Shown: in pieces, positions 9,264 to 17,450 of the stretch | Layout: each line of letters starts with the position of its first letter | Numbering within the stretch: the stretch's first letter is position 1 | Assembly: GCF_000300975.2 (NCBI RefSeq) | Contig: NZ_AEEC02000002.1 | Span: 229,602-293,601 of the forward strand | Reading direction: 5' to 3' | Origin: Herbaspirillum frisingense GSF30 | GTDB taxonomy: Bacteria > Pseudomonadota > Gammaproteobacteria > Burkholderiales > Burkholderiaceae_D | DNA: 64,000 nucleotides | Notes under the pieces: generated by a model | The model's database searches: none | The model's input: only the letters and a program-made list of their open reading frames with translations | What the model was told of the DNA's origin: nothing | Translations under genes and position numbers: made by a program

Positions 9264-10058
9264 TCAGCCCGGCCTGACCTTGTTCTGCTTGTGATCGAGG
9301 AAGGCTGCCAGCCGTCCCTTGGTATCGGGATCGCTGCCGGCCACCGCCGCCATCAGGGATTCGGTCATCAATCCATCCTGGATCGACTGGTCGTGGATGC
9401 GCGGCAGCACATGCATGACGCCGTAGTTGGTCATCGGTGCGTTGCCGGCGATGCGTTCTGCCAACTCGCGCGCCTTGTCCAGTCCCGCACCAGCGGCCAC
9501 GCTGTATTGCGAGATGCCGGCCTGGTGACCTTCTTCGGCGTTCAGCACGCGCCCGGTCAGCATCATGTCGGCCATGCGCGCCACGCCGATCAGGCGCGAG
9601 ATGCGCACCGAACCGCCGCCGCCGACGAAGAGACCGCGTTGCCCTTCCGGCAGGCCATAAAAGGCGCTCGGCTCGGCCACCCGGATGTGGGCAGCCGCTG
9701 CCAGTTCCAGGCCACCGCCGATGACTGCGCCGTGCAGCACGGCGATCACCGGTACCCGGCCGAAGCCGATCTGTTCGAAGGCGGCATGCCACATGCGCGA
9801 GTGGTGCATGGATTCGCTGGTGTCGCGTGCGCGCAGTTCGGACAGGTCCAGTCCGGCGCAGAAGTGCTCGCCCTTGCCATGGACGATGGCGACCTTCACG
9901 CCCGCCGGCAGGTTCTCGAAGCAATCGCGGATGGCGCGTACCAGTGGGTCGTTGAGGGCATTGCGTTTGGCGGCGCGGTTGAGTGCGATCTCGGCGATGG
10001 CGCCGTGCACTTGGATGTCGAGAAGGTCGCTGTGCTGGTTCATGCTGTCTCTGGTCAT
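9264..10058 (-). CDS. Enoyl-CoA hydratase/isomerase (crotonase family)
   Basis: Crotonase-fold protein of 264 residues and first gene of the hydroxycinnamate operon. It has the oxyanion-hole segment HFCAGLDLSEL and both regions that carry catalytic Glu in hydratases: GAVIGGGLELAAAA and FYGLPEGQRGLFVGGGG. The retro-aldol hydroxycinnamoyl-CoA hydratase-lyases instead read EINWGIPPGN in the second region, so a plain hydratase is the better call. An internal Met five codons in (10043) with AGAGA upstream is an alternative start. It would hydrate cinnamoyl-type CoA esters. Confidence 0.87.
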   Translation of the reverse strand: MTRDSMNQHSDLLDIQVHGAIAEIALNRAAKRNALNDPLVRAIRDCFENLPAGVKVAIVHGKGEHFCAGLDLSELRARDTSESMHHSRMWHAAFEQIGFGRVPVIAVLHGAVIGGGLELAAAAHIRVAEPSAFYGLPEGQRGLFVGGGGSVRISRLIGVARMADMMLTGRVLNAEEGHQAGISQYSVAAGAGLDKARELAERIAGNAPMTNYGVMHVLPRIHDQSIQDGLMTESLMAAVAGSDPDTKGRLAAFLDHKQNKVRPG

Positions 10059-10081
10059 GCCCGTAGGTTTTTTTGAAATTA

Positions 10082-10110
10082 GTTATAAGTTATAACGTTT
10101 ATTTAGTATA
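10082..10110 (-). promoter_or_regulatory. Promoter and palindromic operator of the hydroxycinnamate operon
   Basis: Read on the minus strand, TATACT (10105-10110) is a good -10 box, with TTGCAT 16 bases upstream as a weak -35. Directly after the predicted start lies a perfect palindrome, GTTATAA-N-TTATAAC, at 10082-10096, 23 bases before the first gene. An AT-rich palindrome at this place looks like a repressor site, for example for a MarR-type protein, but no regulator gene adjoins it. Confidence 0.55.
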
Positions 10111-10293
10111 AGTAAGATGGGCGCAAATGCAAGCGCCATCAGTGTTGCGTGTTGTGCGTTATTCGCAAAAGCGGGCGGTAGCCGAACATATTTTTGTGCG
10201 TGTCACCGATACGTCGATGCTGCGTTGCGCTGTCCTGGCCTGCTCTTTTTTCGGACGTGCAGTGCCAGCCCGCATGCCATGTACATACGCCAA

Positions 10294-10329
10294 GAAAAAA
10301 CGCCGGTGTGCAGTGCATCACCGGCGTTT
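10294..10329 (-). terminator. Rho-independent terminator of the binding-protein gene
   Basis: Arms AAACGCCGGTG (10298-10308) and CACCGGCGTTT (10319-10329) enclose a 10-base loop. On the minus strand the hairpin is followed by a T-rich run. It ends the transcript of the gene at 10349-11524 and separates it from the hydroxycinnamate operon. Confidence 0.85.
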
Positions 10330-10348
10330 CCCGTGGGCATGGCAAGGA

Positions 10349-11524
10349 CTACTTGCCGGTGTCCTTCATGTTCTCGAACTTGTCGAACTCGACGTTGTAG
10401 GCTTCGTTGCCGATCTTCTCCACCTTGCGCACATAGACCGTCTGCACGATGTCGCGGGTGGCCGGGTCGATGGCAATGGGTCCGCGCGGGCTCATGAACT
10501 TCATGGTCTTGAGGATGGCCATGGCCTTGTCGCCATCGATCTTGCCATTGAGTTTCTTGCTGACCTCGTAGATCGCATTCATGCCGTCATAGGCTGCCAC
10601 GGCCATGAAGTTGGGACGTCCCGCGCCAGGATTGGCGGCGGCGAAGCTTTTCAGGAAAGCCTTGTTCTCCGGCGAATCATGGGCGGCCGAATAGTGGAAG
10701 GTGGTGATCACGCCCAGCGTGGCCTCGCCCATGGCGGGCATGACGTGATCGTCGGTCAGGTCACCGGTGGCAATCACCTTGATGCCAGCCTCGGCCAGGC
10801 CGCGCTCACGATACCCCTTCATGAACGCAATGCTCTGCTCACCGGCCGGCACGAAGATGAACACTGCCTCCGGCTTGGCATCCTTGATGCGCTGGATGTA
10901 GGGCGCGAACTCCGGATTGCGCAGCGGCACCCGGATCGATTCCAGCACCTGGCCACCGCCGCCCAGCAGGTTGGTCTTGAAGGCGGTCTCGGCATCGATG
11001 CCCGGGCCATAATCGGCCACCAGCGTGACTACCCGCTTGATGCCGTTCTTCAACGCCCAGGTCGCCATGGGGCCGGAGACCTGCGGCAGCGTCATCGAGA
11101 AGCGGGCGATGTAGTTGGACTTGGTGGTGATGATCGAGGTGGCGGCATTCATGATGATCATCGGTTTCTTGGCCTGCTCCGCAATCGGCGCCACGGCCAG
11201 CGCTTCCGGCGTGAGGCCGAAGCCGGCCAGGAAGTCCACCTTGTCGCGCACGACCAACTCCTGCGCCAGGCGCTTGGCGATCTCCGGCGCCGGACCGGTG
11301 GTGTCCTTGATGATGATCTGTACCTTCTTGCCCGCGACCTGATCGCCATGCTGCGCCATCCATGCCTTGATGCCGCCCTCCATCTGCTTGCCGTAGTCGG
11401 CGAAGGGCCCGGAGAAGGCCGCGACCAGACCGACCTTGATGGTTTCCTCGGCCCGTGCGGACGCAACTGTCATGATCTGGGAAGTCGCCAGCAGGGCCAG
11501 CAACGCGATTTTCTTGAACGTCAT
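10349..11524 (-). CDS. Periplasmic binding protein, Liv-type (second copy)
   Basis: Type I periplasmic binding protein of 391 residues. The signal peptide MTFKKIALLALLATSQIMTVASARA is followed by EETIKVGLVAAFSGPFADYG. AGGAGAC precedes the ATG. It is clearly paralogous to the protein at 26033-27217; shared blocks include KRLAQELV, GFGLTP, ESIRVPLRNP against ESVRVPLRNP, and TRDIVQTVY. It has its own promoter and terminator and no adjacent permease. The livHMGF genes behind pcaF are the nearest partner. A PcaR-like box in its promoter ties it to protocatechuate metabolism. Confidence 0.9.
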   Translation of the reverse strand: MTFKKIALLALLATSQIMTVASARAEETIKVGLVAAFSGPFADYGKQMEGGIKAWMAQHGDQVAGKKVQIIIKDTTGPAPEIAKRLAQELVVRDKVDFLAGFGLTPEALAVAPIAEQAKKPMIIMNAATSIITTKSNYIARFSMTLPQVSGPMATWALKNGIKRVVTLVADYGPGIDAETAFKTNLLGGGGQVLESIRVPLRNPEFAPYIQRIKDAKPEAVFIFVPAGEQSIAFMKGYRERGLAEAGIKVIATGDLTDDHVMPAMGEATLGVITTFHYSAAHDSPENKAFLKSFAAANPGAGRPNFMAVAAYDGMNAIYEVSKKLNGKIDGDKAMAILKTMKFMSPRGPIAIDPATRDIVQTVYVRKVEKIGNEAYNVEFDKFENMKDTGK

Positions 11525-12087
11525 TTTTCAGTCTCCTTTGTGATTGTGGTGAGGGGCGATGGGCAGGCGGTTCTGGTGCCGTCGTGATTGTGGCATCGCC
11601 GGTCCGACTGTTGCACTCGGACGACGCATCGATTTCTCTTCCTTGGCTCGCCTTGTTGACAAAGCTTCGGTGCCGACAATAGTATCGCACCATCCGTTCG
11701 GTAAACAAACCGATGTGCGGTTACCGAACGGCCAATAAAAGTTATAAAAAATAAGCAACGAGACGAATCTTTCTGCGACGCCCGCCTGGTGGTGTCGACC
11801 AACTCGTATTTGGTGAGGCGACACAAATAGTGTCCGCCAGTAAATATGCCGATGGCCTGAACCATGGGGCAGGGGCCCTTTTACGCCCGCGCCTGGCCAG
11901 CTTGCCGTAGTGGCATCGAAGAATTCGCAAGAGCAACACCCGCAATATCGGCAACACCGGAGGGACTGACGGTATTGGAAGTGACCCGGCCCGGCGAGCG
12001 GCGAATCGTCGGAGAGCGTGAGGAGGACAACGCTCTACGGCAGCAGACCGGCCAATCATCATTCATAGAAATCAGGAGGAGATGGCA
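11525..12087. other. Divergent intergenic region with regulatory sites
   Basis: No convincing gene in 563 bases. The left third holds the promoter and PcaR-like half-sites of the minus-strand binding-protein gene. Bases 11731-11770 are AT-rich. The right end holds the porin ribosome-binding site AGGAGG at 12074-12079. Nothing recognisable lies between about 11800 and 12060. Confidence 0.6.
11684..11729 (-). promoter_or_regulatory. PcaR/PcaU-like binding sites in the binding-protein promoter
   Basis: The 15-mer GTGCGGTTACCGAAC (11715-11729) differs at two positions from the reverse complement of the remembered PcaR box GTTCGATAATCGCAC. Further half-sites GTTCGGT (11696-11702) and ATCGCAC (11684-11690) follow. 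On the minus strand TTGTTT and GATACT, 16 bases apart, could be -35 and -10, so the half-sites cover the promoter itself. Also visible as inverted arms CCGTTCGGTAA and TTACCGAACGG (11694-11731). Confidence 0.6.
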
Positions 12088-13200
12088 ATGACAAAGAAAA
12101 TGACCTTGCGCGCAGTGGCCCTGGCCGCGGCAGCATGTGCTTGTGCAGGTACGGCCGGTTCGGCGCTGGCCCAGAGTTCGGTAACCATCTACGGTATCGT
12201 CGATACCGGCGTGGTCTACACCACCAATGCCAACGCCAATGGCAATTCGGTGTTCAAGATGCCGTCGCTGACCGGCAGTTTCCCCTCACGCATCGGCTTC
12301 AAGGGTACGGAAGACCTGGGCGGCGGCCTGCAGGCGATGTTCGTGCTGGAAAGCGGCTTCGCGCCTGACACGGGTTCGATGGGGCAGGGCAACCGCATCT
12401 TCGGGCGCCAATCCTACGTTGGCCTGAAAGGCGACTGGGGTCAGATCATGCTGGGACGCCAGGTCAACATGACCTATCTGTCGCAGTTGAAGACCGACGT
12501 CATGGGGCCCAACATCTTCGCCATCGGTAGCATCGATGCCTACCTGCCCAATGCCCGTAGCGACAACGCCATCGGCTACCTCGGCAACTTCAGCGGCTTC
12601 ACCGTCGGCGCGACCTACAGCTTCGGTCGCGACACGTCGGCCACCGGCGGACCGGCAGCGACCAACTGCCCCGGTGAAGTGGCCGGCAACAGCAAGGCCT
12701 GCCGCCAGGTAACCGGTCTGCTGGGTTATGACGGCAAGGGCTGGGGCGTGACCAGTTCCTACGACATCCTGTATGGCAATACCGGTGCCAGCGGCGGTCT
12801 CACCAGCAGCAGCAACAGCGATCAGCGCATCACGCTCAATGGCTACTTCATGATCGGTGACGTCAAGCTGGGTGGCGGTGTGGTGGATCGCCGCACCCGC
12901 GCGGCTGCCAACGTCAATACCGATTCTGATCTCTACTACCTGGGCGTGAGCTATCCGCTGTCCGTGGCCCTGGTGCTGGATGCACAGGTGTCGCGCCTGT
13001 CGGTGAAGAACAGCCCCAACGATGTCACCCTGTCGGTGGCACGTCTGACCTACAACCTGTCCAAGCGCACTGCGCTGTATACCTCGCTGGGTTACATCAA
13101 GAATGGCGGCACTGCAGCGGTGGCCATCGATGCGGGTGGCACCGTGGGGGCGGGCAAGAACCAGCTGGGCGTGATGTCGGGCATCCGTCACACCTTCTGA
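12088..13200 (+). CDS. Gram-negative trimeric porin
   Basis: Outer-membrane porin of 370 residues of the Burkholderiales OmpC-like family. The signal peptide ends at ALA-QSSVTIYGIVDTGVVYT, and the strand following is the usual first beta strand. PSRIGFKGTEDLGGGLQAMFVLESGF is diagnostic, and the chain ends in a terminal Phe (GIRHTF) as needed for outer-membrane insertion. ATG at 12088 is preferred to 12082, because the AGGAGG ends only 2 bases before 12082 but 8 before 12088. Flanked by aromatic-acid genes, it may admit aromatic carboxylates (inference). Confidence 0.93.
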   Translation: MTKKMTLRAVALAAAACACAGTAGSALAQSSVTIYGIVDTGVVYTTNANANGNSVFKMPSLTGSFPSRIGFKGTEDLGGGLQAMFVLESGFAPDTGSMGQGNRIFGRQSYVGLKGDWGQIMLGRQVNMTYLSQLKTDVMGPNIFAIGSIDAYLPNARSDNAIGYLGNFSGFTVGATYSFGRDTSATGGPAATNCPGEVAGNSKACRQVTGLLGYDGKGWGVTSSYDILYGNTGASGGLTSSSNSDQRITLNGYFMIGDVKLGGGVVDRRTRAAANVNTDSDLYYLGVSYPLSVALVLDAQVSRLSVKNSPNDVTLSVARLTYNLSKRTALYTSLGYIKNGGTAAVAIDAGGTVGAGKNQLGVMSGIRHTF

Positions 13201-13302
13201 GTGAGGTCGCTGGAACGCTCTTGAGGAGGATGGCGCGTCCGCAGGCAGAGAGGGCGCGCCGACATCCGCGGCACGACAAAGACAGGGTCTGTTTTTGTCT
13301 TC

Positions 13303-13341
13303 GGTCCGGCTCCCCGCAAGAGGGGCCGGGCCGGTTTTTTT
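13303..13341 (+). terminator. Terminator after the porin gene
   Basis: A GC-rich hairpin (CCGGCTCCCC, short loop, GGGGCCGGGCCGG) is followed by seven T residues ending at about 13341. The T-run abuts the stop codon of the convergent IclR gene. Confidence 0.75.
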
Positions 13342-14279
13342 CAGGGCAGCAGGACTGACAGTTCCTGCGCACCGCGCAGCAGCACCGGCAGGATCTCTTC
13401 TTCCATCTGCTGGCGCGATACACGTGCGGCCTGGGCGCCCACGTTCAGGGCCGCCAGTACGTTGCCGGATGCGCCACGCACGGGAACCGCAATGGAACGC
13501 AGACCCACTTCCAGCTCTTCATCGATGACCGCGTAGCCGTTTTCGCGCACGCCGGCCAGGATGTCACGCAGGCGTTTTTGCGAGACCACCGTTTTCTCGG
13601 TGAGGGCGCGCAGCTTGACCTTGTCGAAATAGGCCCTCAACTGGTCGTCCGGCAGGTGCGCCAGCATGGCACGACCGAGCGAGGTGCAGTAGGCCGGCAG
13701 CCGGCTGCCGGTATTGAGTGCTACCGACATCACGCGCGAGGTGGCCGAGCGGGCCACGTAGAGCACTTCGTTGTCGTCCAGCACGGCCAGCGAGCAGGAT
13801 TCGCCGAGGGTACGGCTGATGTTGTTCAGGTAGGGCTGTGCAGAAACGGTCAGCGGCGTGGACGACAGATAGGAATAGCCCAGCGTCAATATCTTGGGGC
13901 GCAGCGAGAAATTGTTGACGTCCGAATCGGCATAGCCCAGTTGCTTCAAGGTGTGCAGGCAACGTCGCACTGCCGCACGCGGGATCCCGGTCTTCTGGCT
14001 GATCTGGGCGATGGTCAGGCTGCGGCGCGAATCGCTGAAAGCGCGGATCACCGCCAGGCCACGCGCCAGGGAGGTCATGAAGCTGGGGTCGGTGAGGGCG
14101 TCGATTTCCTCGGCGATGGTCAGCTCGCGTTCCACCTCGGTCGCGGCAGTGGGGGCGACAGCGACTTCCTTGCTCTTGGCCCGGCTGCTCTTGCCGGCCT
14201 TGGCATCTGCGGTGGAGGCAGCTGTGGCGCTGCTTTTGGCAGCAGTCTTGCGGGTCTTGGCGGCGGGTGCGGTGGACAT
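13341..14279 (-). CDS. IclR-family regulator, PcaR/PobR type
   Basis: Transcription regulator of 312 residues. Residues 1 to about 65 are an unusual Lys/Ala/Ser/Thr-rich, low-complexity extension. The winged-helix domain follows (FMTSLARGLAVIRAF, IAQISQKTGIPRAAVRRCLHTLKQLGY), then the IclR effector domain (LPAYCTSLGRAMLAHLPD, GYAVIDEELEVGLRSIAVPV). It is divergent from pcaIJF, and the shared region holds a GTTCG-N5-CGAAC box. By family and position it is the beta-ketoadipate-responsive regulator of the pca genes. The basic tail is not typical of the family. Confidence 0.88.
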   Translation of the reverse strand: MSTAPAAKTRKTAAKSSATAASTADAKAGKSSRAKSKEVAVAPTAATEVERELTIAEEIDALTDPSFMTSLARGLAVIRAFSDSRRSLTIAQISQKTGIPRAAVRRCLHTLKQLGYADSDVNNFSLRPKILTLGYSYLSSTPLTVSAQPYLNNISRTLGESCSLAVLDDNEVLYVARSATSRVMSVALNTGSRLPAYCTSLGRAMLAHLPDDQLRAYFDKVKLRALTEKTVVSQKRLRDILAGVRENGYAVIDEELEVGLRSIAVPVRGASGNVLAALNVGAQAARVSRQQMEEEILPVLLRGAQELSVLLP

Positions 14280-14630
14280 GGGCTCGGATGGGCTCTCTGG
14301 GCGGATGGTTCAGGACGGCTCGGGTTTCGGACGGCGCCGATTGCGTCCGGATTTTAACGTTTTGTGCGGCAAGCGAACACATCCTGCCGGTTTTTCTTGA
14401 CGGCCGTCAAGCCGGATCGCTAAACTCTTTTTGTGCGAAAATCAAACATTAGTTCGGTGATCGAACATTGAGTGCCGGAAAAAGTCAGTCCGACAGCAAG
14501 CCTCAAATGTCCGCAGACACCGACCGAGACGAGCCCGTGCAACACGCCCGCCCGGCTGCAACGTGGCAAACCAGATGGCGGGATATCCAGCAGGCGCAGC
14601 CCCAGGCGCCGCATCTAAAGTGAGAGCAAC
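14280..14630. other. Divergent promoter region between IclR regulator and pcaI
   Basis: No gene is seen in these 351 bases. The regulator boxes at 14433-14466 lie in the middle. The rest shows no further repeat or RNA structure that I can support. Confidence 0.55.
14433..14466 (+). promoter_or_regulatory. PcaR-like operator in front of pcaIJF
   Basis: A perfect palindrome, GTTCGGTGATCGAAC (14452-14466), with an additional half-site GTGCGA at 14433-14438. Three half-sites at about 10-base steps resemble PcaU/PcaR operators, where two half-sites form a palindrome and the third a direct repeat. It lies between the divergent IclR gene and pcaI. Confidence 0.65.
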
Positions 14631-15305
14631 GTGATCAATAAAATTTCTGACTCCCTGGAGCAGGCGGTGGCCGACATCCATGATGGCGCCACCATCATGA
14701 TCGGCGGCTTCGGCAATGCCGGCATGCCATCGGCCCTGATCGATGCGCTGATCGCCCAGGGCGCGCGCGACCTGACCATCGTCAACAACAATGCCGGCAA
14801 CGGCGACACCGGCCTGGCGGCGCTGCTCAAGACCAAGCGGGTGAAGAAGATCATCTGTTCCTTCCCGCGTCAGACCGATTCCCATGTCTTCGATGCACTC
14901 TACCGTGCCGGCGAGATCGAACTGGAACTCACCCCACAAGGCAACCTGGCCGAGCGCATCCGCGCCGCCGGTGCCGGTATTGGCGGTTTCTTCAGCCCCA
15001 CCGGCTACGGCACCATGCTGGCAGAAGGCAAGGAGACCCGCGAGATCAACGGCCGCCACTATGTGCTGGAGTCGCCGATCCACGCCGACTTCGCGCTCAT
15101 CAAGGCGCTGCGTGGCGACCGCTGGGGCAACCTGGTGTATCGCAAGACCGCCCGCAACTTCGGTCCGATCATGGCCATGGCCGCCAAATGCACCATCGCC
15201 CAGGTCAGCGAGGTGGTGGAACTGGGCCAGCTCGATCCGGAAAACATCATCACTCCCGGCATCTTCGTGCAGCGGATCGTGCAAACCAAGGAGGCACAGC
15301 AATGA
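14631..15305 (+). CDS. pcaI: 3-oxoadipate CoA-transferase, alpha subunit
   Basis: Alpha subunit of succinyl-CoA:3-oxoadipate CoA-transferase, 224 residues, which activates 3-oxoadipate in the last steps of the protocatechuate branch. The glycine-rich GATIMIGGFGNAGMPSALIDAL and the region ELTPQGNLAERIRAAGAGIGGFFSPTGYGT are typical of the family. The start codon is GTG (14631), preceded by the weak site GAGAG. Its stop overlaps the pcaJ start by four bases. The gene order pcaI-pcaJ-pcaF and the adjoining IclR gene support the name. Confidence 0.95.
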   Translation: MINKISDSLEQAVADIHDGATIMIGGFGNAGMPSALIDALIAQGARDLTIVNNNAGNGDTGLAALLKTKRVKKIICSFPRQTDSHVFDALYRAGEIELELTPQGNLAERIRAAGAGIGGFFSPTGYGTMLAEGKETREINGRHYVLESPIHADFALIKALRGDRWGNLVYRKTARNFGPIMAMAAKCTIAQVSEVVELGQLDPENIITPGIFVQRIVQTKEAQQ

Positions 15306-15943
15306 ATCGCTTTACCCGTGAACAGATCGCCGCGCGCGTGGCCCAGGACATTCCCGAAGGCGCCTACGTGAACCTGGGTATCGGCCTGCCCACCAAGGTC
15401 GCCAACTACCTGCCGGCCGACAAGGAAATCTTCCTGCACAGCGAAAACGGCGTGCTCGGTATGGGCCCGGCCCCGGCGCCCGGCGAGGAAGACGAAGACC
15501 TCATCAATGCCGGCAAGCAGCCAGTGACGCTGTTGACCGGCGGTGCCTATTTCCACCATGCCGATTCGTTTGCCATGATGCGTGGCGGCCACCTCGACAT
15601 CTGCGTGCTGGGTGCCTTCCAGGTGTCGGCCACGGGTGACCTGGCCAACTGGCATACCGGCGCGCCGGACGCCATCCCCGCCGTGGGCGGAGCGATGGAC
15701 CTGGCCATCGGCGCCAAGCAGGTGTTCGTGATGATGGATCACCAGACCAAGACCGGCGAAAGCAAGCTGGTCCAGGCCTGCGCCTATCCGCTCACCGGCA
15801 TCGGCTGCGTCAACCGCATCTACACTGACCTGGCCGTCATCGACGTCACCCCGCAGGGACTGCAGGTGCGCGAGATCGTCGAGGGCCTGTCCTTCGAACA
15901 ACTGCAGGAGCTGACCGGTGCACCGCTGCGCCCGGCGGCCTGA
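15302..15943 (+). CDS. pcaJ: 3-oxoadipate CoA-transferase, beta subunit
   Basis: Beta subunit of the CoA-transferase, 213 residues. It carries the catalytic-Glu region FLHSENGVLGMGPAP, where the family forms a glutamyl-CoA intermediate. The ATG at 15302 overlaps the pcaI stop as ATGA and has AAGGAGG 6 bases upstream. It pairs with PcaI to form the cytoplasmic enzyme and is followed 38 bases later by pcaF. Confidence 0.95.
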   Translation: MNRFTREQIAARVAQDIPEGAYVNLGIGLPTKVANYLPADKEIFLHSENGVLGMGPAPAPGEEDEDLINAGKQPVTLLTGGAYFHHADSFAMMRGGHLDICVLGAFQVSATGDLANWHTGAPDAIPAVGGAMDLAIGAKQVFVMMDHQTKTGESKLVQACAYPLTGIGCVNRIYTDLAVIDVTPQGLQVREIVEGLSFEQLQELTGAPLRPAA

Positions 15944-15981
15944 GTCCGTTCGAGTCAACCAATTTTCGCTGCGAGGAATGC

Positions 15982-17184
15982 ATGAAAGACGTATTTATCT
16001 GTGACGCCATCCGCACCCCCATCGGTCGCTACGGCGGCGCGCTCAAGGACGTGCGTGCCGACGATCTGGGCGCGGTACCGCTGCGCGCGCTGATGGAGCG
16101 CAATCCGCAGGTGGACTGGAGCGCGGTCGATGACGTCATCTTCGGCTGCGCCAACCAGGCCGGCGAAGACAACCGCAACGTCGCCCGCATGTCGCTGCTG
16201 CTGGCCGGTCTGCCGCAGGAAGTGCCGGGCAGCACCATCAACCGCCTGTGCGGTTCGGGCATGGACGCCCTGGGGACCGCCGCGCGCGCCATCAAGTCCG
16301 GCGAGACCGGGTTGATGATCGCCGGCGGGGTCGAGTCGATGACTCGCGCTCCCTTCGTGATGGGCAAGGCCGATAGCGCCTTCTCGCGCCAGGCCGCGAT
16401 CCAGGACACCACCATCGGATGGCGCTTCGTCAATGCCTTGATGAAGCAGAAATATGGTGTGGATGCCATGCCCGAGACGGCCGAGAACGTCGCCGTCGAC
16501 TACAAGGTCAGCCGCGAGGACCAGGACCAGTTCGCCGTGCGCAGCCAGGCCAAGGCCGCCGCCGCACAGGCCAATGGCAATCTGGCGCAGGAGATCGTGC
16601 CGGTGGTGATCCCGCAGAAGAAGGGCGACCCCGTCACCGTGACGCAGGATGAGCATCCGCGTGCCACCAGCATGGAAGCGCTGGCCCGCCTGAAGGGCGT
16701 GGTCAAGCCCGATGGCACGGTCACCGCCGGCAATGCCTCGGGTGTCAACGATGGCGCCTGCGCCTTGCTGCTGGCCAGTGCCGAGGCGGCCGAGCAACAC
16801 CGGCTCAAGCCACGTGCCCGCATCCTGGGCATGGCCACGGCCGGCGTCGCACCGCGCATCATGGGCATGGGCCCGGCCCCGGCCAGCAAGAAGCTGTTGG
16901 CGCAACTCGGCATGCGCATCGAACAGATGGATGTGATCGAACTGAACGAAGCCTTTGCCTCGCAAGGTCTGGCCGTGCTGCGCGAATTGGGCGTGGCTGA
17001 CGACGATGCGCGGGTCAATCCCAATGGCGGCGCGATCGCGCTGGGTCATCCGCTGGGCATGAGTGGCGCCCGCCTGGTGACCACCGCCCTCTACCAGCTG
17101 GAACGCACCGGTGGCCGCTACGCGCTGTGCACCATGTGCATCGGCGTGGGGCAGGGCATCGCCATGGTGATCGAACGCGTGTGA
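15982..17184 (+). CDS. pcaF: 3-oxoadipyl-CoA thiolase
   Basis: Thiolase of 400 residues that cleaves 3-oxoadipyl-CoA to succinyl-CoA and acetyl-CoA, the last step of the beta-ketoadipate pathway. It begins MKDVFICDAIRTPIGRYGGAL, as PcaF proteins do, and contains the catalytic Cys in NRLCGSGMDAL, GHPLGMSGAR with the His, and MCIGVGQGIAM with the second Cys. The GAGGA upstream of 15982 is a clear ribosome-binding site. It is distinct from the thiolase at 6024-7277 in sequence and neighbourhood. Confidence 0.95.
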   Translation: MKDVFICDAIRTPIGRYGGALKDVRADDLGAVPLRALMERNPQVDWSAVDDVIFGCANQAGEDNRNVARMSLLLAGLPQEVPGSTINRLCGSGMDALGTAARAIKSGETGLMIAGGVESMTRAPFVMGKADSAFSRQAAIQDTTIGWRFVNALMKQKYGVDAMPETAENVAVDYKVSREDQDQFAVRSQAKAAAAQANGNLAQEIVPVVIPQKKGDPVTVTQDEHPRATSMEALARLKGVVKPDGTVTAGNASGVNDGACALLLASAEAAEQHRLKPRARILGMATAGVAPRIMGMGPAPASKKLLAQLGMRIEQMDVIELNEAFASQGLAVLRELGVADDDARVNPNGGAIALGHPLGMSGARLVTTALYQLERTGGRYALCTMCIGVGQGIAMVIERV

Positions 17185-17191
17185 TGACAGC

Positions 17192-17258
17192 GGGATGGTG
17201 CGGCGATGCACCTGGCTGCACCATCCCCATCGTTCGATCAACCATGAAGATGGTTGAT
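17192..17258 (+). promoter_or_regulatory. Two hairpins between pcaF and livH
   Basis: Hairpin 1 has arms GGGATGGTGC (17192-17201) and GCACCATCCC (17218-17227). Hairpin 2 has arms ATCAACCAT (17237-17245) and ATGGTTGAT (17250-17258) with a GAAG loop. Neither is followed by a T-run, so they look like mRNA-processing or stability structures rather than terminators. The rest of the gap to 17450 is featureless. Confidence 0.5.
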
Positions 17259-17450
17259 GTGATTCTGAAAATTGATCAGGCAGGCATAGAGGAAAAAGCA
17301 GCACAATAGAAAAAAGTACCATCCCATCACCAAGCGGCCACCAACACAGAGCCGCAGGCCAGAATAGGAGACACATCGCATCATGCATCGACACCATGAT
17401 TGCGCGCCGCGTGCGGCCGCACCCACGCACCGTCATCGGGGAGCTGCGCC

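Noticed and set aside
9264..10058. Hydroxycinnamoyl-CoA hydratase-lyase (retro-aldol) for the crotonase
   Set aside because: The second catalytic region differs from that of known hydratase-lyases, and no vanillin dehydrogenase is present; thiolase and dehydrogenase genes point to beta-oxidation.
11864..12091. 75-codon frame before the porin
   Set aside because: No ribosome-binding site, composition unlike a protein, and it overlaps the porin leader.
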